Positions 37,709-48,824 are shown, numbered from the stretch's first letter. The stretch: DNA of 64,000 bases from Hyalella azteca (GCF_000764305.2 NW_025944986.1:248001-312000); one strand, 5' to 3'. Notes: a model not told the origin generated them from the letters alone. Numbers and translations: made by a program.

Positions 37709-37984
37709 ATGCCCACCCCGCATCAGGATCAAGCCGTACTTGCCTGCCTACGCACGACCTGCCATCGCACCGCTGCCACGGCCTGCCATCGCACCGCTGC
37801 CACGACCTGCCATCGCACTGCTGCTCTGACCTGCCATCGCACCGCTGCCACGACCTGCCATCGCACCGCTGCCACGACCTGCCATCGCACTGCTGCTCTG
37901 ACGACCTGCCATCGCACCGCTGCCCATCGCACCGCTGCCACGACCTGCCATCGCACCGCTGCCACGACCACAGAGAAAAGATGA
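37709..37984 (+). other. Upstream ORF of gene B, (CHRTAATT)n, stop overlapping the start codon
   Basis: An open frame of 91 codons starts MPTPHQDQAVLACLRT and runs through all nine 24-bp units as CHRTAATT-type repeats. It ends at TGA, which overlaps the gene's ATG in ATGA. D has the same arrangement, and in C the frame runs into the signal peptide. It may act in leader translation or be a passive result of a unit divisible by three. Real transcription start is unknown. Confidence 0.35.
37750..37975 (+). repeat. 24-bp GC-rich array before gene B, 9 copies
   Basis: Units contain CGACCTGCCATCGCACCG, with a CACTGCTGCTCTG variant in the third and sixth. One unit is cut short (GCCCATCGCACCG), yet reading frame is kept. 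The array ends 10 nt before the ATG. Confidence 0.9.
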
Positions 37985-40191
37985 CGCGAGCTCTGATGCT
38001 TCTGATCGCCGCCGCCGCCGCTGCCTCGTCCGCGGCGTAAGTGCTTCGTTTGCAAGTCAATCGATGATGTGATATTGACGAGATTTGAGAATGTAATTGT
38101 AAATTATTCATACGTATATGTCGTGATATTTGTTTGAAATTAATGATATAACTGGAGGATGACCCATATTTTGAGTAATTTATTATGATTTTTTAACTTC
38201 GATCTAGCTCGAACATTATTTAATCTACATTACACTATTATTTCGTCATTCCAGAGTGTTTAACCTTGATTGTGGCAATGTTGAGTTTATACGTTATTTT
38301 CCAATGGCCTACCGAGAAAATTCGGATGTGACGAGCTGTATTCAGGTTCCTTGTTTTGAAATAAAATATCGTGTATATTTTTACGAGATTTTTCAAACGT
38401 TTTCCGCATTTCAAAGAAGAAGCCATTTGCCAATTTGATACACTGCAATAATTATTTTTTAATTTTTACAGAGGTGTATCCCCGTGTAGAGAAGCGATGG
38501 CGGAGGGAAATGACGTCATCGCCACTGCCTCCTATACTTGCTACGAGCAGCACAGAGATGACTGGGATAAGTTTTCTTCAAGTGAGTGCAAAAAAAGAGT
38601 TATTTTGCATCCATTTATTCCCCTTGCCAATAAAATAATTCCGAGCTTAAATTGATCGATTGTGGGTCTAAGCTCAGCAACCAATATATTTAGTTAATAT
38701 GTGAGACAAACCACCACGGGTGCCTGGGAGTTGGTTGACGACATATCGAAATTATATCGTCTTGATTTATATACTTTTTGTTAACGGATACCGTAAACAC
38801 TTAATATTTTCATTGAGCTAATATTCTTAACATATTAAGCATTTTGTGCAAGCCCACACGATTAGGAAGTCGTTCCCAGATTACATCGACAGATGATCAT
38901 TGAACTACTGTGTGCTTTTCCAGAGGCGCTTGCTGTAAACTGAAATGAACAATTTAAAATTCCGCTTCTTTAAATTTAAATTTTAGTTTCCCAAGCGGTA
39001 TGTATATTGCTGGAGACGTTCAACAGGCAGTTTCATTGACGATTGGCAGCTTTAAATTAATCGATTGGCGTCATTGGAGCTCAAGATTTACTGTCCTAAA
39101 TTTTAAACTTACCGGTGATTTGTGGCGTCAGTATTGCCTTGCAAAATCTTAGTTGAGATTCAGCCTGTGATTTTTCATCATTGTGTAGATGGTAGTAATG
39201 TAAAAGTAATCGACTACATTTTTTTCCCAACAGATTCAAAATGCACCAACATCACAAGTTTGACTAGGTACGATGCAGCAACATGCGACCCAATTCTGTT
39301 CAAATATTCTAAGTGCTCGTTGCAAGTAACCAAGCTCGTGAGTATTTCAGTACATTGGCGCCCTAAAAACTTCGTGCAATTATTTGAGATGGTTTAGACA
39401 TGAATGATTTCGCCTATACACTAATTTAGGACCCAATCTGCATTTTTACAGCGAATTCAATCCTGATTCATGACCGATTAATTGATATATGTAGCGTTTT
39501 CTTAAGTATTATCAGTGAACAGCAACGGGATAGTATAGATGTAGCTTATTTTGCAGAGCATAACTCTTGACCATACAAGTTATCGTATTGCATGACGAAT
39601 ACAAATTTTGCAAAATCTCCAGTTCTAGGGAGCCCGTAATTCTAAAATTCTCAAATTTCATACCGCGAAATTTTTATTCCTTGCTTATTTTTCTTAAAAT
39701 ACCAACCTTTTGTAATTTCGGTAACATAAAGTAATCTCCAACCCCAAAAATGAGCGTATCTGCTGCTTACCTTTTTCTATTCTAATAGTTATTTCCATAT
39801 CCTTCTCTCCTCAACAGCTGAAACCGAACAACACAATGGACCATAAGGCTTTCCAAACGATTACGCTGAAGAACAAATGCAGCACTGATGCCAACTTCGC
39901 AAAAGCTTACCCGAAGTGCAAAAGGACCACCATGAAATATTTGAACGTGAGTCATAAAAAATGTGTTTATTTTCCCTAGCACTTGCACAACATGTCTTTT
40001 GTTATAAATATCGCCAACAATAAAAAATACAGAAATTAGTTATCACTAGATACGATTCAAGCAGAGTAATAGATCATAATTCATAGGAATGTATCCAACT
40101 TTAAGCGTGCCTGACTATAAGAGCTCATGATCTAAATTTTGCGTGGCAGGTAATCCGGCTCTTCGTGTGCCTCAAAGCTGCCGTGCCCTAA
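37981..40191 (+). CDS. Secreted eight-cysteine protein, paralog B (five exons, 146 aa)
   Basis: Exons 37981-38036, 38472-38581, 39234-39337, 39818-39946 and 40150-40191, with the same phases as A. The signal peptide MTRALMLLIAAAAAASSA has one more alanine codon than in C and D. The mature protein keeps all eight Cys, but the first loop is two residues shorter (spacing 17) and its sequence is quite different: EAMAEGNDVIATASYT. Exons 4-5 keep LKPNNT, FAKAYPKCK and VIRLFVCLKAAVP. The start is chosen from the paralogs; upstream frames are discussed separately. TATA, leader and a nine-unit array precede it, so this copy looks capable of expression. Function unknown. Confidence 0.87.
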
Positions 40192-40497
40192 TCCGCTCAC
40201 CCAATGGAGGAGAATCCACTGACTCGGAACAAGACTGACTGAACTCGCCCTCTCTTTTCGTGCACGGGATTTTTTATTTCTATATTAAATTTGTTGGGGT
40301 TTCTGCAATAATGTAGTTATTTTCCTGAAAAAAAAAAACTGTGAGAATATCATCAATGCAAAATATTTCACAGATATTGAGTTATTTGCGCTGCTCCATT
40401 CATACAGCGGATTTAGTATCGCAGAGACGAAATTTGAATTATGTCAACCTCTACCATGTTGATAATATCATCAATAGACCAGATTATCACAATATTT
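40192..40497 (+). other. Conserved 3' flank of block B
   Basis: Same order as after gene A and C: CCGCTCACCCAATGGAGGAG and onwards to ACAATATTT, where a Penelope element interrupts it. Confidence 0.55.
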
Positions 40498-41150
40498 AAC
40501 AAAAAACTTAAAAGCAAAGAAAACTCCACAAAAATTCATAGTATCTTTAAAGAAAACGTTTCGGAGTCCAGCTACATCGTCAGTTCGAAAATTCTAGAAC
40601 ACAGATAAATCAGTAATTAGTAGTCATGATTGCAACAAAAAACCTAAGCTGTAAAACCTATCTATTTACAATTTCCAGCGGGTAAGAGCTAAAAGCTAAA
40701 TTCAAACTAGGCCTCTGTTTAAAAATATACAATGATTCTAAAATGCGCAAATCAGAAACACCGGAACTGGAAGCTAAAACTTTGAAGTCACTGTCAGACA
40801 CTGGGACATCGCACTGCTCGGCGTGAGCCCGCACAGCTGAATGAGGGGGGCGCGATAGTAAGTTACCAGTTCTACAACTTCTGCCCTTATGTTCTGCGAC
40901 CCTAGAATAAAGATTGCGAGACGTCATCCCGACGTACGCAGATGCACATCGTGCACAACTATATTCATAAACTAGGGACGCTCGCATATGCATAGGGAGA
41001 GTATCTTTGTACCTAAAAAAAGAACCGATTTTAAAATGGTTGACCAATATAACACGTAGGTTAATATTTGCGAAATACTTAGAAAACAGAAGTTTTAGCT
41101 CCCTTGACATAGTTTCGGATGCAGGGCCGAAATATGGAAGAGAGCAATAA
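40498..41150 (-). mobile_element. Penelope-like element, 5'-truncated, with GIY-YIG endonuclease region
   Basis: Minus-strand frame to the stop at 40658 reads SLPYFGPASETMSREL, INLRVILVNHFKIGSFF, KDTLPMHMRASLVYEYSC, then CARCASAYVGMTSRNLYSRV and EH. CxxC, YVG, an Arg and an EH pair are the usual signature of the Penelope GIY-YIG endonuclease. The RT domain is missing, which is normal for a 5'-truncated copy. Downstream of the stop is a hammerhead-like motif. The target site is ACAATATTT on the left and ACAAATATTT on the right; blocks A and C are uninterrupted here. The EN frame is open over its full visible length, so the insertion may be fairly young. Confidence 0.88.
40552..40594 (-). ncRNA. 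Hammerhead ribozyme-like motif of the Penelope element
   Basis: On the minus strand: TTCGAA, CTGACGA, a short arm-loop-arm ending GGACTCC, GAAAC, GTT, then TTC. CTGANGA and GAAA are the conserved hammerhead core; GAA/TTC can form stem I and AC/GT a minimal stem III. Stem II has a mismatch compared with the copies at 44.5 kb, so this copy may be weak. Penelope elements are known to carry such ribozymes with minimal stem III. Confidence 0.55.
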
Positions 41151-41699
41151 ACAAATATTTGTGATGAACTAAGCTCAGAAATCAAAGTTACCAGCTGCAT
41201 CACCTCCTAAGTACGGATAGATCCTATCGTCACGCTCACCAGAAGTCCGGATCGGAGTTGTACTATCGCTCCTAGTGGCCATTCAAGGAACACTTATGAA
41301 GAAGCGACATCTTAAAGGAAGGCAGTAAATTTACAGGCAGCATATTTACAACGGCTGAGGACAGTACATTTACTACGTGGATAATAATTAATTAGTATGG
41401 TAAAATGGTTTGTGAACAAGTTGAAAGTCTTTGACATTTGCATGCGAAGGAGAGCGAAAGCTGGGAAAAAGAATACTTCCTGACACTAAAAAGGAAACCC
41501 AATCATAAGACAATATTTTGTCTGCAATTTTCTTATACTCTTACTGACGCATAACACACCTTACCCACAAGCCTCAAATTAGTTACCTATGCTGTGGGTC
41601 GGTTAGGTCCTTGCAAATTTTACTGACAGCTAGCAAAATGTAGACTCATACCGAAGGCCGGCTTCACACTTTACTCGCATACTTTCCCGTGGGTATAAA

Positions 41700-42030
41700 C
41701 TCGCTAGAGAGCACAGCAGCCTACCCAGCAGTCAGATGATGTTGAAACAACGTTTAAACGAGCATAGCAGCCTACATAGCAGGCATCTAACGTTGAAACA
41801 ACGTAAATAGCTTTTGATTTCATGATTTCAGATTGAAATGCTGATCAACCAAAATCAAACGTGAATCAATTTCGAAATTTGACTCGAAGTTACGTAAAAC
41901 ATCTTAATTTCAACGTTGAAGCAACGTTGATATCGGCACATTGAATTTTGATCTATTTTCAAGTGTTGAACCATCGTTATCACCCCAATATTGAATGATA
42001 TATGGATGTATATGTGACTATTTTTGTCAG
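41700..42030. repeat. CAACGTTG-rich repeat, block B (about two 51-bp units)
   Basis: Two units beginning CAGCCTAC (near 41710 and 41770), then ACGTTGAAGCAACGT-type palindromes to about 41990, as in block A. Confidence 0.75.
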
Positions 42031-42680
42031 CCTATATTTACAAACGTTTCCTATTAAGTGTTTTTATTTCCATTTATATGCCAAGTTTGTGCAAAAAGAA
42101 CTAAATTACATTTTTAACAGGGAACCATGAATATCGAGTGCGAATCATTTTAGAACAATTAATATTGTAAATATTATATACGGTCTTACATAACATGAAT
42201 AATGGGTTTACATGCTTTCTAGATCATTAAATTGAGAAAAGGACTATACAATATTTCCAAAATTTATTAAATTACACTATAGCTCAATGCTCGTGAATGA
42301 AAATGGAACCAATAATATATACGTTTCATTTACTAATTGCACACTCATTTTTTGTGAACAATTCTCAATAATAGATGGAGATAATTCACGCAATACGCAT
42401 TTTCAACTTATTTATTCTCTTGCAAATTTGAATTAGATTTATCAAATCATTCAAACATATATCGGTGTCGAAAAATCAGGTAGAGAAGCAGCAGTCAGTA
42501 TTAATTCAACATCGATATGCCTTAATTATTGAAATAGGGCAAATAAGAATAATACATATCGATTGAAGTGCTATCGTTTACCCTCAAAATTTTCTGAGAT
42601 CCTGAATAATTTTGAAAACACTGAACGCTGAACAACTGCCGAATAAATATTTGTTACAGGAAATGGCTATAGTCGAGTAA
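42031..42680. other. Block B distal flank
   Basis: AT-rich; aligns by eye to the end of block A. No gene. Confidence 0.45.
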
Positions 42681-42684
42681 CTAA

Positions 42685-43035
42685 GTCGACATATCTGACC
42701 GCACTCACGTCCTTCAACGTGTCCCACCGTCATCACAACCTTCAACGTATTTGACGCAATATTATTACATCCTTTAACGTATCTGACCACACTCATAATC
42801 TTATATGTATCTGAACACACTTAATTCCTTCAAAGTATCCCACTACAATCATAACCTTCAACGTATTTGGCCGACTTTCAACCTTCAATGTATCTGACAG
42901 ACGCACAACCTTCAACGTAACTGACCAAAGCACAACCTTTACCGTAGCTGACCACACTCACAGTCTTATACGTATGTGACCACATTCTCAAACTCACATC
43001 TAACAGACGTATAACCTTCAACGTATCTGACCAAC
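42685..43035. repeat. 28-bp minisatellite at the start of block C
   Basis: About ten degenerate units of the CACTCACAACCTTCAACGT plus ATCTGAC type. Confidence 0.8.
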
Positions 43036-43609
43036 GTATCGCGCGCTTCATCAAAGCGCTGAAATTTCCTTCCCGTGTCACTCCGGCTAACATTTCCTAA
43101 CATTTTAGGACACAAACGACCAGTTAATTTCTTTACATAATCAATGAACTCGGCGAGGGTTGAATATTTTCGATGCTCATCTTATTCGATGACACCATCT
43201 TTCCATAGGTGAGTTTTGAAGCACAAATTGTGAGAAATATTTCCAAAATAATTTCTCTTTAGTAACTATAGTGCTGATTTTTCATGCAAGAAATTGCTTC
43301 GGTCAAGTCACACAGTTGAAAGTTGCCAGGCATACCACACCATTACAATTTGGATCTTAAAACCACGAGAATTCCCATAATTTTTCTGAATTCATCATAA
43401 CAGGCGAATAATGAAGTCGAGTAGTTTGCGATGTTGATTATGGTGAAGTAACGTCAGATTTTTTCTGGCTCTTTGCAAAACCAACATCGCCTGAAACCGG
43501 CTACCACCTTGTAATGTTTTTTTTTTAAACAAGCGTACTCGCAAAACATAGCATCTCTTCAATTTTATTACTCCTCAAATGATCATATCAGATGCCGTCA
43601 TCATTAACA

Positions 43610-43930
43610 TCATTTATCTTACCTCAAGATTGATCGACTGCTGCCGTTTTGTTAGCTCGCTGCACTTGGACCAACGCGCCTGAGGCTCGTAAAATAAACG
43701 TCTCTCTGCGACGACGCAGCTAAGCATGTCAGTCTTTTGCTTCATTTATTATTCTATAATAGAATTTAGTTATCACTAACATCATTAACCAGATCTCAAG
43801 ATTGATCGACTGCTGCCGTTTTGTTAGCTCGCTGCACTTGGACCACCACTCCTGAGGCTCGTAAAATGAACGTCTCTCTGCGAAGACGCATCTAAACATA
43901 TCAGTCCTCGTGATTCACCTATAACTCTGC
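43610..43930 (+). repeat. 170-200-bp satellite upstream of gene C, 2 copies
   Basis: Two copies about 175 bp apart with the CTGCACTTGGACCA and AGGCTCGTAAAAT core. Confidence 0.85.
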
Positions 43931-44531
43931 AATAGAAAAAAATAAAGAAGATTCTGGAATTAGATGTATGTCGCATTTTTGCCTACACAAACGCTTCGAA
44001 TGAGGCGCTCGTACTGTACGGCTAGAATGAAATATGTGGCGACCGATGCATAACCTATATAATGGTAGTATTTAATAATTTGTGACTGGTCGTATTAGCA
44101 AAAGATGCGTAAGCATCGAGCACCGGAACTGTAATGTAACCAAATATTAATTTTGTTCGACTCAATAAATTAATTCATTACAACTATTATCGACACAGTA
44201 CATATCTTTTGCCTTTGTGGTCTAAATAAATGTCATGTGAGTGAAATTGAGATAATACTTAATCATGAGGATATTAATAATTATTTGTCAAGGGTCATTT
44301 AGGATAATAAATATTGTTCTATATACTATCATTGGCCGAATACATATATTTCACAACAGTAAACAGTATTGAATTTAATAATCGAAAAAAATTGTTATAA
44401 TATATATTTTGCCAAAAGAAAATAAATTATCGAAAAATATTAGTACTTATATTATCAGTCTGCTTATATCGCAAGTTCACAAGGAATTTAAAAGCAAAGA
44501 AAACGCCAAGAAAATTCACCATATCGATATT

Positions 44532-44569
44532 GAAAACGTTTCGGAGTCCAGCTCCATCATCAGTTCGAC
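44532..44569 (-). ncRNA. Hammerhead ribozyme-like motif, left arm
   Basis: Minus strand: TCGAA, CTGATGA, one T, GGAG-CTGGA-CTCC (4-bp stem II), GAAAC, GTT, TTC. All core bases are present. A single unpaired T precedes stem II. Confidence 0.6.
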
Positions 44570-44598
44570 TATACTAAAAGTTTAGTTTTTTTAGTTTA

Positions 44599-44636
44599 GT
44601 CGAACTGATGATGGAGCTGGACTCTGAAACGTTTTC
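44599..44636 (+). ncRNA. Hammerhead ribozyme-like motif, right arm
   Basis: Plus strand: TCGAA, CTGATGA, one T, GGAG-CTGGA-CTCT (last pair G-T), GAAAC, GTT, TTC. It mirrors the left-arm copy, so a transcript through the palindrome would pair the two and could block folding of either. Confidence 0.6.
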
Positions 44637-44774
44637 AATATCGATATGGTGAATTTTCTTGGCGTTTTCTTTGCTTTTAAATTCCTCGAAAAAATATTAA
44701 GTCATATTCTGGAACACAAGTTTCCAAAATCATATGAACAGACAGCATTCTGCCCTTCAGATTTAAGCTTTGAA

Positions 44775-44780
44775 TATATA
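44775..44780 (+). promoter_or_regulatory. Candidate TATA box of gene C
   Basis: TATATA in TTTGAATATATAG, 307 bp before the ATG, at the place matching TATTTATA in B and D. Confidence 0.45.
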
Positions 44781-44901
44781 GAGGCAGCATAATTGATGAT
44801 GCCTATGCACGCATGTGTGTCCAATCCATCATTAATAACAGCTCTGAATGAATTCTTAACACCTGTCGCAACATATTCAAAGCCTATAACATGGCCACCA
44901 C

Positions 44902-45081
44902 ATGCCAACAATGCCTCAGGATCAAGCCGTATTTGCCTGCCTACGCACGACCTGCCATCGCACCGCTGCTCTGACCTGCCATCGCACCGCTGCCACGACC
45001 TTCCATCGCGCCGCTGGCACGACCTGCCATCGCACCGCTGCTCTGACCTGCCATCGCGCCGCTGCCACGACCAGAGAAAAG
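44902..45081 (+). other. Upstream frame fused to gene C (repeat-coded N-terminal extension)
   Basis: The MPTMPQDQAVFACLRT frame, an upstream ORF in B and D, runs in gene C through five repeat units straight into MTRALM because two bases are missing (GACCAGAGA against GACCACAGAGA). If translated from the upstream ATG it would bury the signal peptide 60 residues inside. More likely the MTRALM start is used. Confidence 0.35.
44945..45075 (+). repeat. 24-bp GC-rich array before gene C, 5 copies
   Basis: Five units with CTGCCATCGCACCGCTG; two use the CTCTG variant and two have ATCGCGCCG. Confidence 0.9.
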
Positions 45082-47204
45082 ATGACGCGAGCTCTGATGC
45101 TTCTGATCGCCGCCGCCGCTGCCTCGTCCGCGGCGTAAGTGATTCGTTTGCAAGTCAATCGATGATGTGATATTGACAAGATTTGAGAACGTAATTGTTA
45201 ATTATTCATATATCTCGTAATTATTTTGATGGTGTTATATAAGATTTACATTACATTATTACTTCTACATACCAGAGTCTCTGAACCTTGATTATGGCAA
45301 AGTTTATACGTTATTTTACGATAGTCTAACGAGCAAATTTGGATGTGACGAGCTGTTTTCAGGCCGTTGTTCTGAAATATAATATCGTGTATATTTTACG
45401 AAATTTTTCAAACGTTATCCGCGCTACAAAGGTGAAGACACTTGCTAATTTTATACACTGTAATGATTATTTCGTAAATTTTGTACAGAGGTACATCCCC
45501 TTGTAAAATGGCTTTGGAAGTTGGAAATCAAAATATTATGTGGACCTCCGATGCTTATAATTGCTATCTGCAGTACCAAACGGACGCGGACAAGTTTTCT
45601 ACAAGTGAGTGAGAAAAGAGTTATTTTGCATAAATTTATTATTATTGCTATTAACATAATTCCAAGCTTAAATGATTGATTGAGGGTCAAAGCTATACAA
45701 CCAATATTTTTTTTAATATGTGAGGCAAACTATCTCGGCTGCGTGGGAGTTTTTAACGACTTTTGAAATTCACATATTTTCGATATATCTACTTTTTGTC
45801 AACGGAGAACATAAATACTTAATATTTTCATTGTGCTAATTTTCTTAACATATTAAGCATTTCAAGCGAGCCTATACGATTTAAAACTCGTTCCCAGATT
45901 ACATCGACAGACGATCATCCAAAATATATGTACTTTTCCATAGAAGCATGCTGCAATCTGAACTGAACAGATTTAAATCCGTTCTCTCATCATGAAATTT
46001 TAATGTCAAAACGGTATGTATTGCTGTAAACTTTCAACAGGCAGCTCCATTGACGATTGACAGTTTCAAATGAAGAATCGATTGGAATCAGCCGAGCTCA
46101 AGTTAATTGTCCTAAATATTAAACTTACTTGCTCGTCAGTTTTGACTCGCAAGATCTTAGTTGAGATTCAGCCTGTGATTTTTCATCATTGTTTAGATGG
46201 TAGTAATACAAAACTCATCGACTACATTTTTATTCCCAACAGATTCAAAATGCACCAACTACTTAAGTTTGACTGGGTACGATGCAGCAACATGTGATCC
46301 GCTTGTGTTCAATTATATTAAGTGCTCGTTGCAAGCCGCCAAGCTCGTGAGTATTTCAGTATACTGGTGTACTGAGCACATCGAGCAACTACTTTAGCAA
46401 TTGTAAAGACATGAACAATTTCACTTATACACAAATTTTATAGGAGCAATCTGCATTTTGCAGTGAGTTCAATCCCGCTTCTTTCTTGACAGCTGAATTG
46501 ATATATGTAGCATTTTTATAAGCATTATCACTGAACAGCAATGGGATGTTATACAGGTAGTTTATTTTGTAGCGCATAACTCTTGACAAGACAAGTTTTC
46601 TCCTGTGCATGAATAATAAAATGTTTCAAAATCTCCTGATCTAGGAAGCCCGCAATTCGAAGTTTCAAATTTCATCCCACGAAATATTTATTCCATGCTT
46701 ATTTTTCTTAAAATATTACCTATTTTTATTTTTTGCAACAAAAAGGAATCCCCTACCCAAAAAATAAACTGCTGCTTACTTTTTTCTCTTCTAATAGTTA
46801 TTTCCATACCCTTCTTTCCTCAACAGCTGAAACCCGACAACACATTGGACGATGCGGCTTTCCAGGCAATTGCGCTGAATAACCAATGCAGCACTGATAC
46901 CAACTTCGCAAAAGCTTACCCGAACTGCAAAAGCACCACCATGAAATATTTGAACGTGAGTCGTACAAATCGTGTCTATTTTCTTAGCAAACTCGCGCAA
47001 CATGTTTTTTGTTAAAAAATGTCAAGCTCAATAATAAAAATGCGGAAGTTAGCTATCACGAGAGATATTTCAAACAGTTTAATAGATCATGACTCATAAA
47101 AATGTATCCAGTTTTAAAAGTTCGTGCCTATAAAAGCTCATGATTTATATTTTGCGTGGCAGGTAATCCGGCTCTTCGTGTGCCTCGGTGCTGCCGTGCC
47201 CTAA
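45082..47204 (+). CDS. Secreted eight-cysteine protein, paralog C (five exons, 147 aa)
   Basis: Exons 45082-45134, 45489-45604, 46243-46346, 46827-46955 and 47163-47204; phases 2, 1, 0, 0 as in the other copies; 444 nt open. Signal peptide MTRALMLLIAAAAASSA. Eight Cys are conserved with spacing 19 in the first loop, whose sequence KMALEVGNQNIMWTSDAYN shares almost nothing with A or B. The third exon keeps SLTGYDAATCDPLVFN, the fourth LKPDNTLDDAAFQ and the fifth VIRLFVCLGAAVP. The two-base deletion just before the start alters the upstream frame (see above). Function is not recognised. Confidence 0.87.
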
Positions 47205-48119
47205 TCCGCTCACCCAATGGAGGAGAATCCACTGACTCGGAACAAGACTGACTGAACTCGCCCTCACACTTCGTGCACGGGATTTTTGTATTTCTATATT
47301 AAATTTGTTGGTGTTTCTTCAATAATGTAGTTATTTTCCTGAGAAAAGCCATGGGAATATCATCAATGCAAAATGTTACGCAGATATTAAGTTATTGCGC
47401 TGCGCTATTCAGACAGCAAATATAGTATGGCGCAGAGACGAAATTTGAATTATTTCAACCTCCACCATGTTGATAATATTATCAAGAGATTAGATTACAA
47501 TAATATTAGTAATAAACCAATCTCAGAAATAGACGTTAGTGACACGTTACCAGTTACATAATCTCCTAAATACGGATGGGTCCTAATGACGTCCTATCGT
47601 CACGCTCGCCAGAAGTCCGGATGGGAGTAGTATTGTATACAATCGCTCTAATTAGCTATTCAAGGAAAACTTATGAAGAAGCGGGATCTTAAATGAAGAC
47701 AGTAATTTTACAGGCAGTATATTTACAACAGATGAAGGCAGTATATTTACTACGCGGATAATAATTGATTAGTATGGCATAATGGTTTGTGAACAAGTTG
47801 AACGTCTTTGACATTGGCATGCGAAAGAGAGCGAAAGCTGGGAAAAAGAATTTTTCCTGACACTAAAAAGGAAAACCCCATTAAGTATCTAATCATAAGA
47901 AAATATTTTGTGCGCAATTACCAATCTTAAAAATTATATGATTCTCTTACTAATGCATAACACAACTTACCTTCAAGCCTCAAATTAGGTACCCATGAAG
48001 TGGGTCGGTTAGGTCCTTGCAAATTTTAGCGACAGCTAACAAAATGTGGACTCATGTCGAAGGCCAGCTTCACACTTTACTCGTATACTTTCCCGTGGGT
48101 AAACTCGCTAGAGAGCTTC
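47205..48119 (+). other. Conserved 3' flank of block C
   Basis: Same order of conserved words as after A and B, with empty sites for the Penelope insertion (near 47510) and the hAT insertion (near 48110). No gene. Confidence 0.55.
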
Positions 48120-48824
48120 GCAGCCTACCTAGCAGGCATCTTAGGTTGAAACAACGTTTAAACGAGCATAGCAGCCTACCCAGCAGGCATATGTCGTTGA
48201 ATCAACGTTTAAACGAGCATAGCAGCCTACCCAGCAGGCATATGACGTTGAAACAGCGTTTAAACGAACATAGCAGCCTACCCAGCAGGCATATGACGTT
48301 GAAACAACGTTTAAACGCGCATAGCAGCCTACCCAGCAGGCATATGTCGTTGAATCAACGTTTAAACGCGCATAGCAGCCTACCGAGCAGGCAAATGACG
48401 TTGAAACAACGTTTAAACGATCATAGCAGCCTACCCAGCAGGCATATGTCGTTGAATCAACGTTTAAATGCGCATAGCAGCCTACCGAGCAGGCATATGA
48501 CGTTGAAACAGCTTTTAAACGCGCATGGCAGCCTACCGAGCAGGCATATGACGTTGAAACAACGTTTAAACGAGCATAGCAGCCTACCCAGCAGGCATAT
48601 GTCGTTGAATCAACGTTTAAATGCGCATAGCAGCCTACCGAGCAGGCATATGACGTTGAATCAACGTTTAAACGCGCATAGCAGCCTACCGAGCAGGCAT
48701 ATGACGTTGAAACAACGTTTAAACGAGCATTGCAGCCTACTAAGCTGGCATATGACGTTGAATCAACGTTTAAACGAGCATTGCAGCCTACCCGTAAGGC
48801 ATCTAACATTAAAACAAAGTATGC
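48120..48824. repeat. 51-bp minisatellite, 13 full units plus a degenerate one
   Basis: Units begin CAGCCTACCCAGCAGGCAT and contain CGTTGAAACAACG or CGTTGAATCAACG, then TTTAAACGAGCATAG. 51 is divisible by three, so a 278-codon plus-strand and a 222-codon minus-strand frame stay open; neither looks like a gene. Blocks A and B have 1 and 2 units at this place. Confidence 0.95.

Larger units (their letters stand above)
44430..44699. mobile_element. Penelope-derived inverted-repeat insertion in block C
   Basis: A nearly perfect palindrome at 44482-44686 (arms about 95 bp around a T-rich centre) sits between target-site copies TCGAAAAATATTA (44430) and TCGAAAAAATATTA (44686). Block B has no insertion here (ATCGAAAAGACATCAAGTCA). 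The arms contain the same AAAGCAAAGAAAAC and hammerhead-like sequence as the Penelope 3' end at 40.5 kb, now in head-to-head orientation. It has no coding region. Confidence 0.8.

Noticed and set aside
37638..38111. Minus-strand frames rich in AMAGRGSG repeats across gene B (and similar at 27, 45 and 54.8 kb)
   Set aside because: Antisense reading of the 24-bp array and signal-peptide exon; no promoter or splice support.
48120..48824. CRISPR-like array
   Set aside because: Units are contiguous tandem copies without unique spacers, in a eukaryotic setting.
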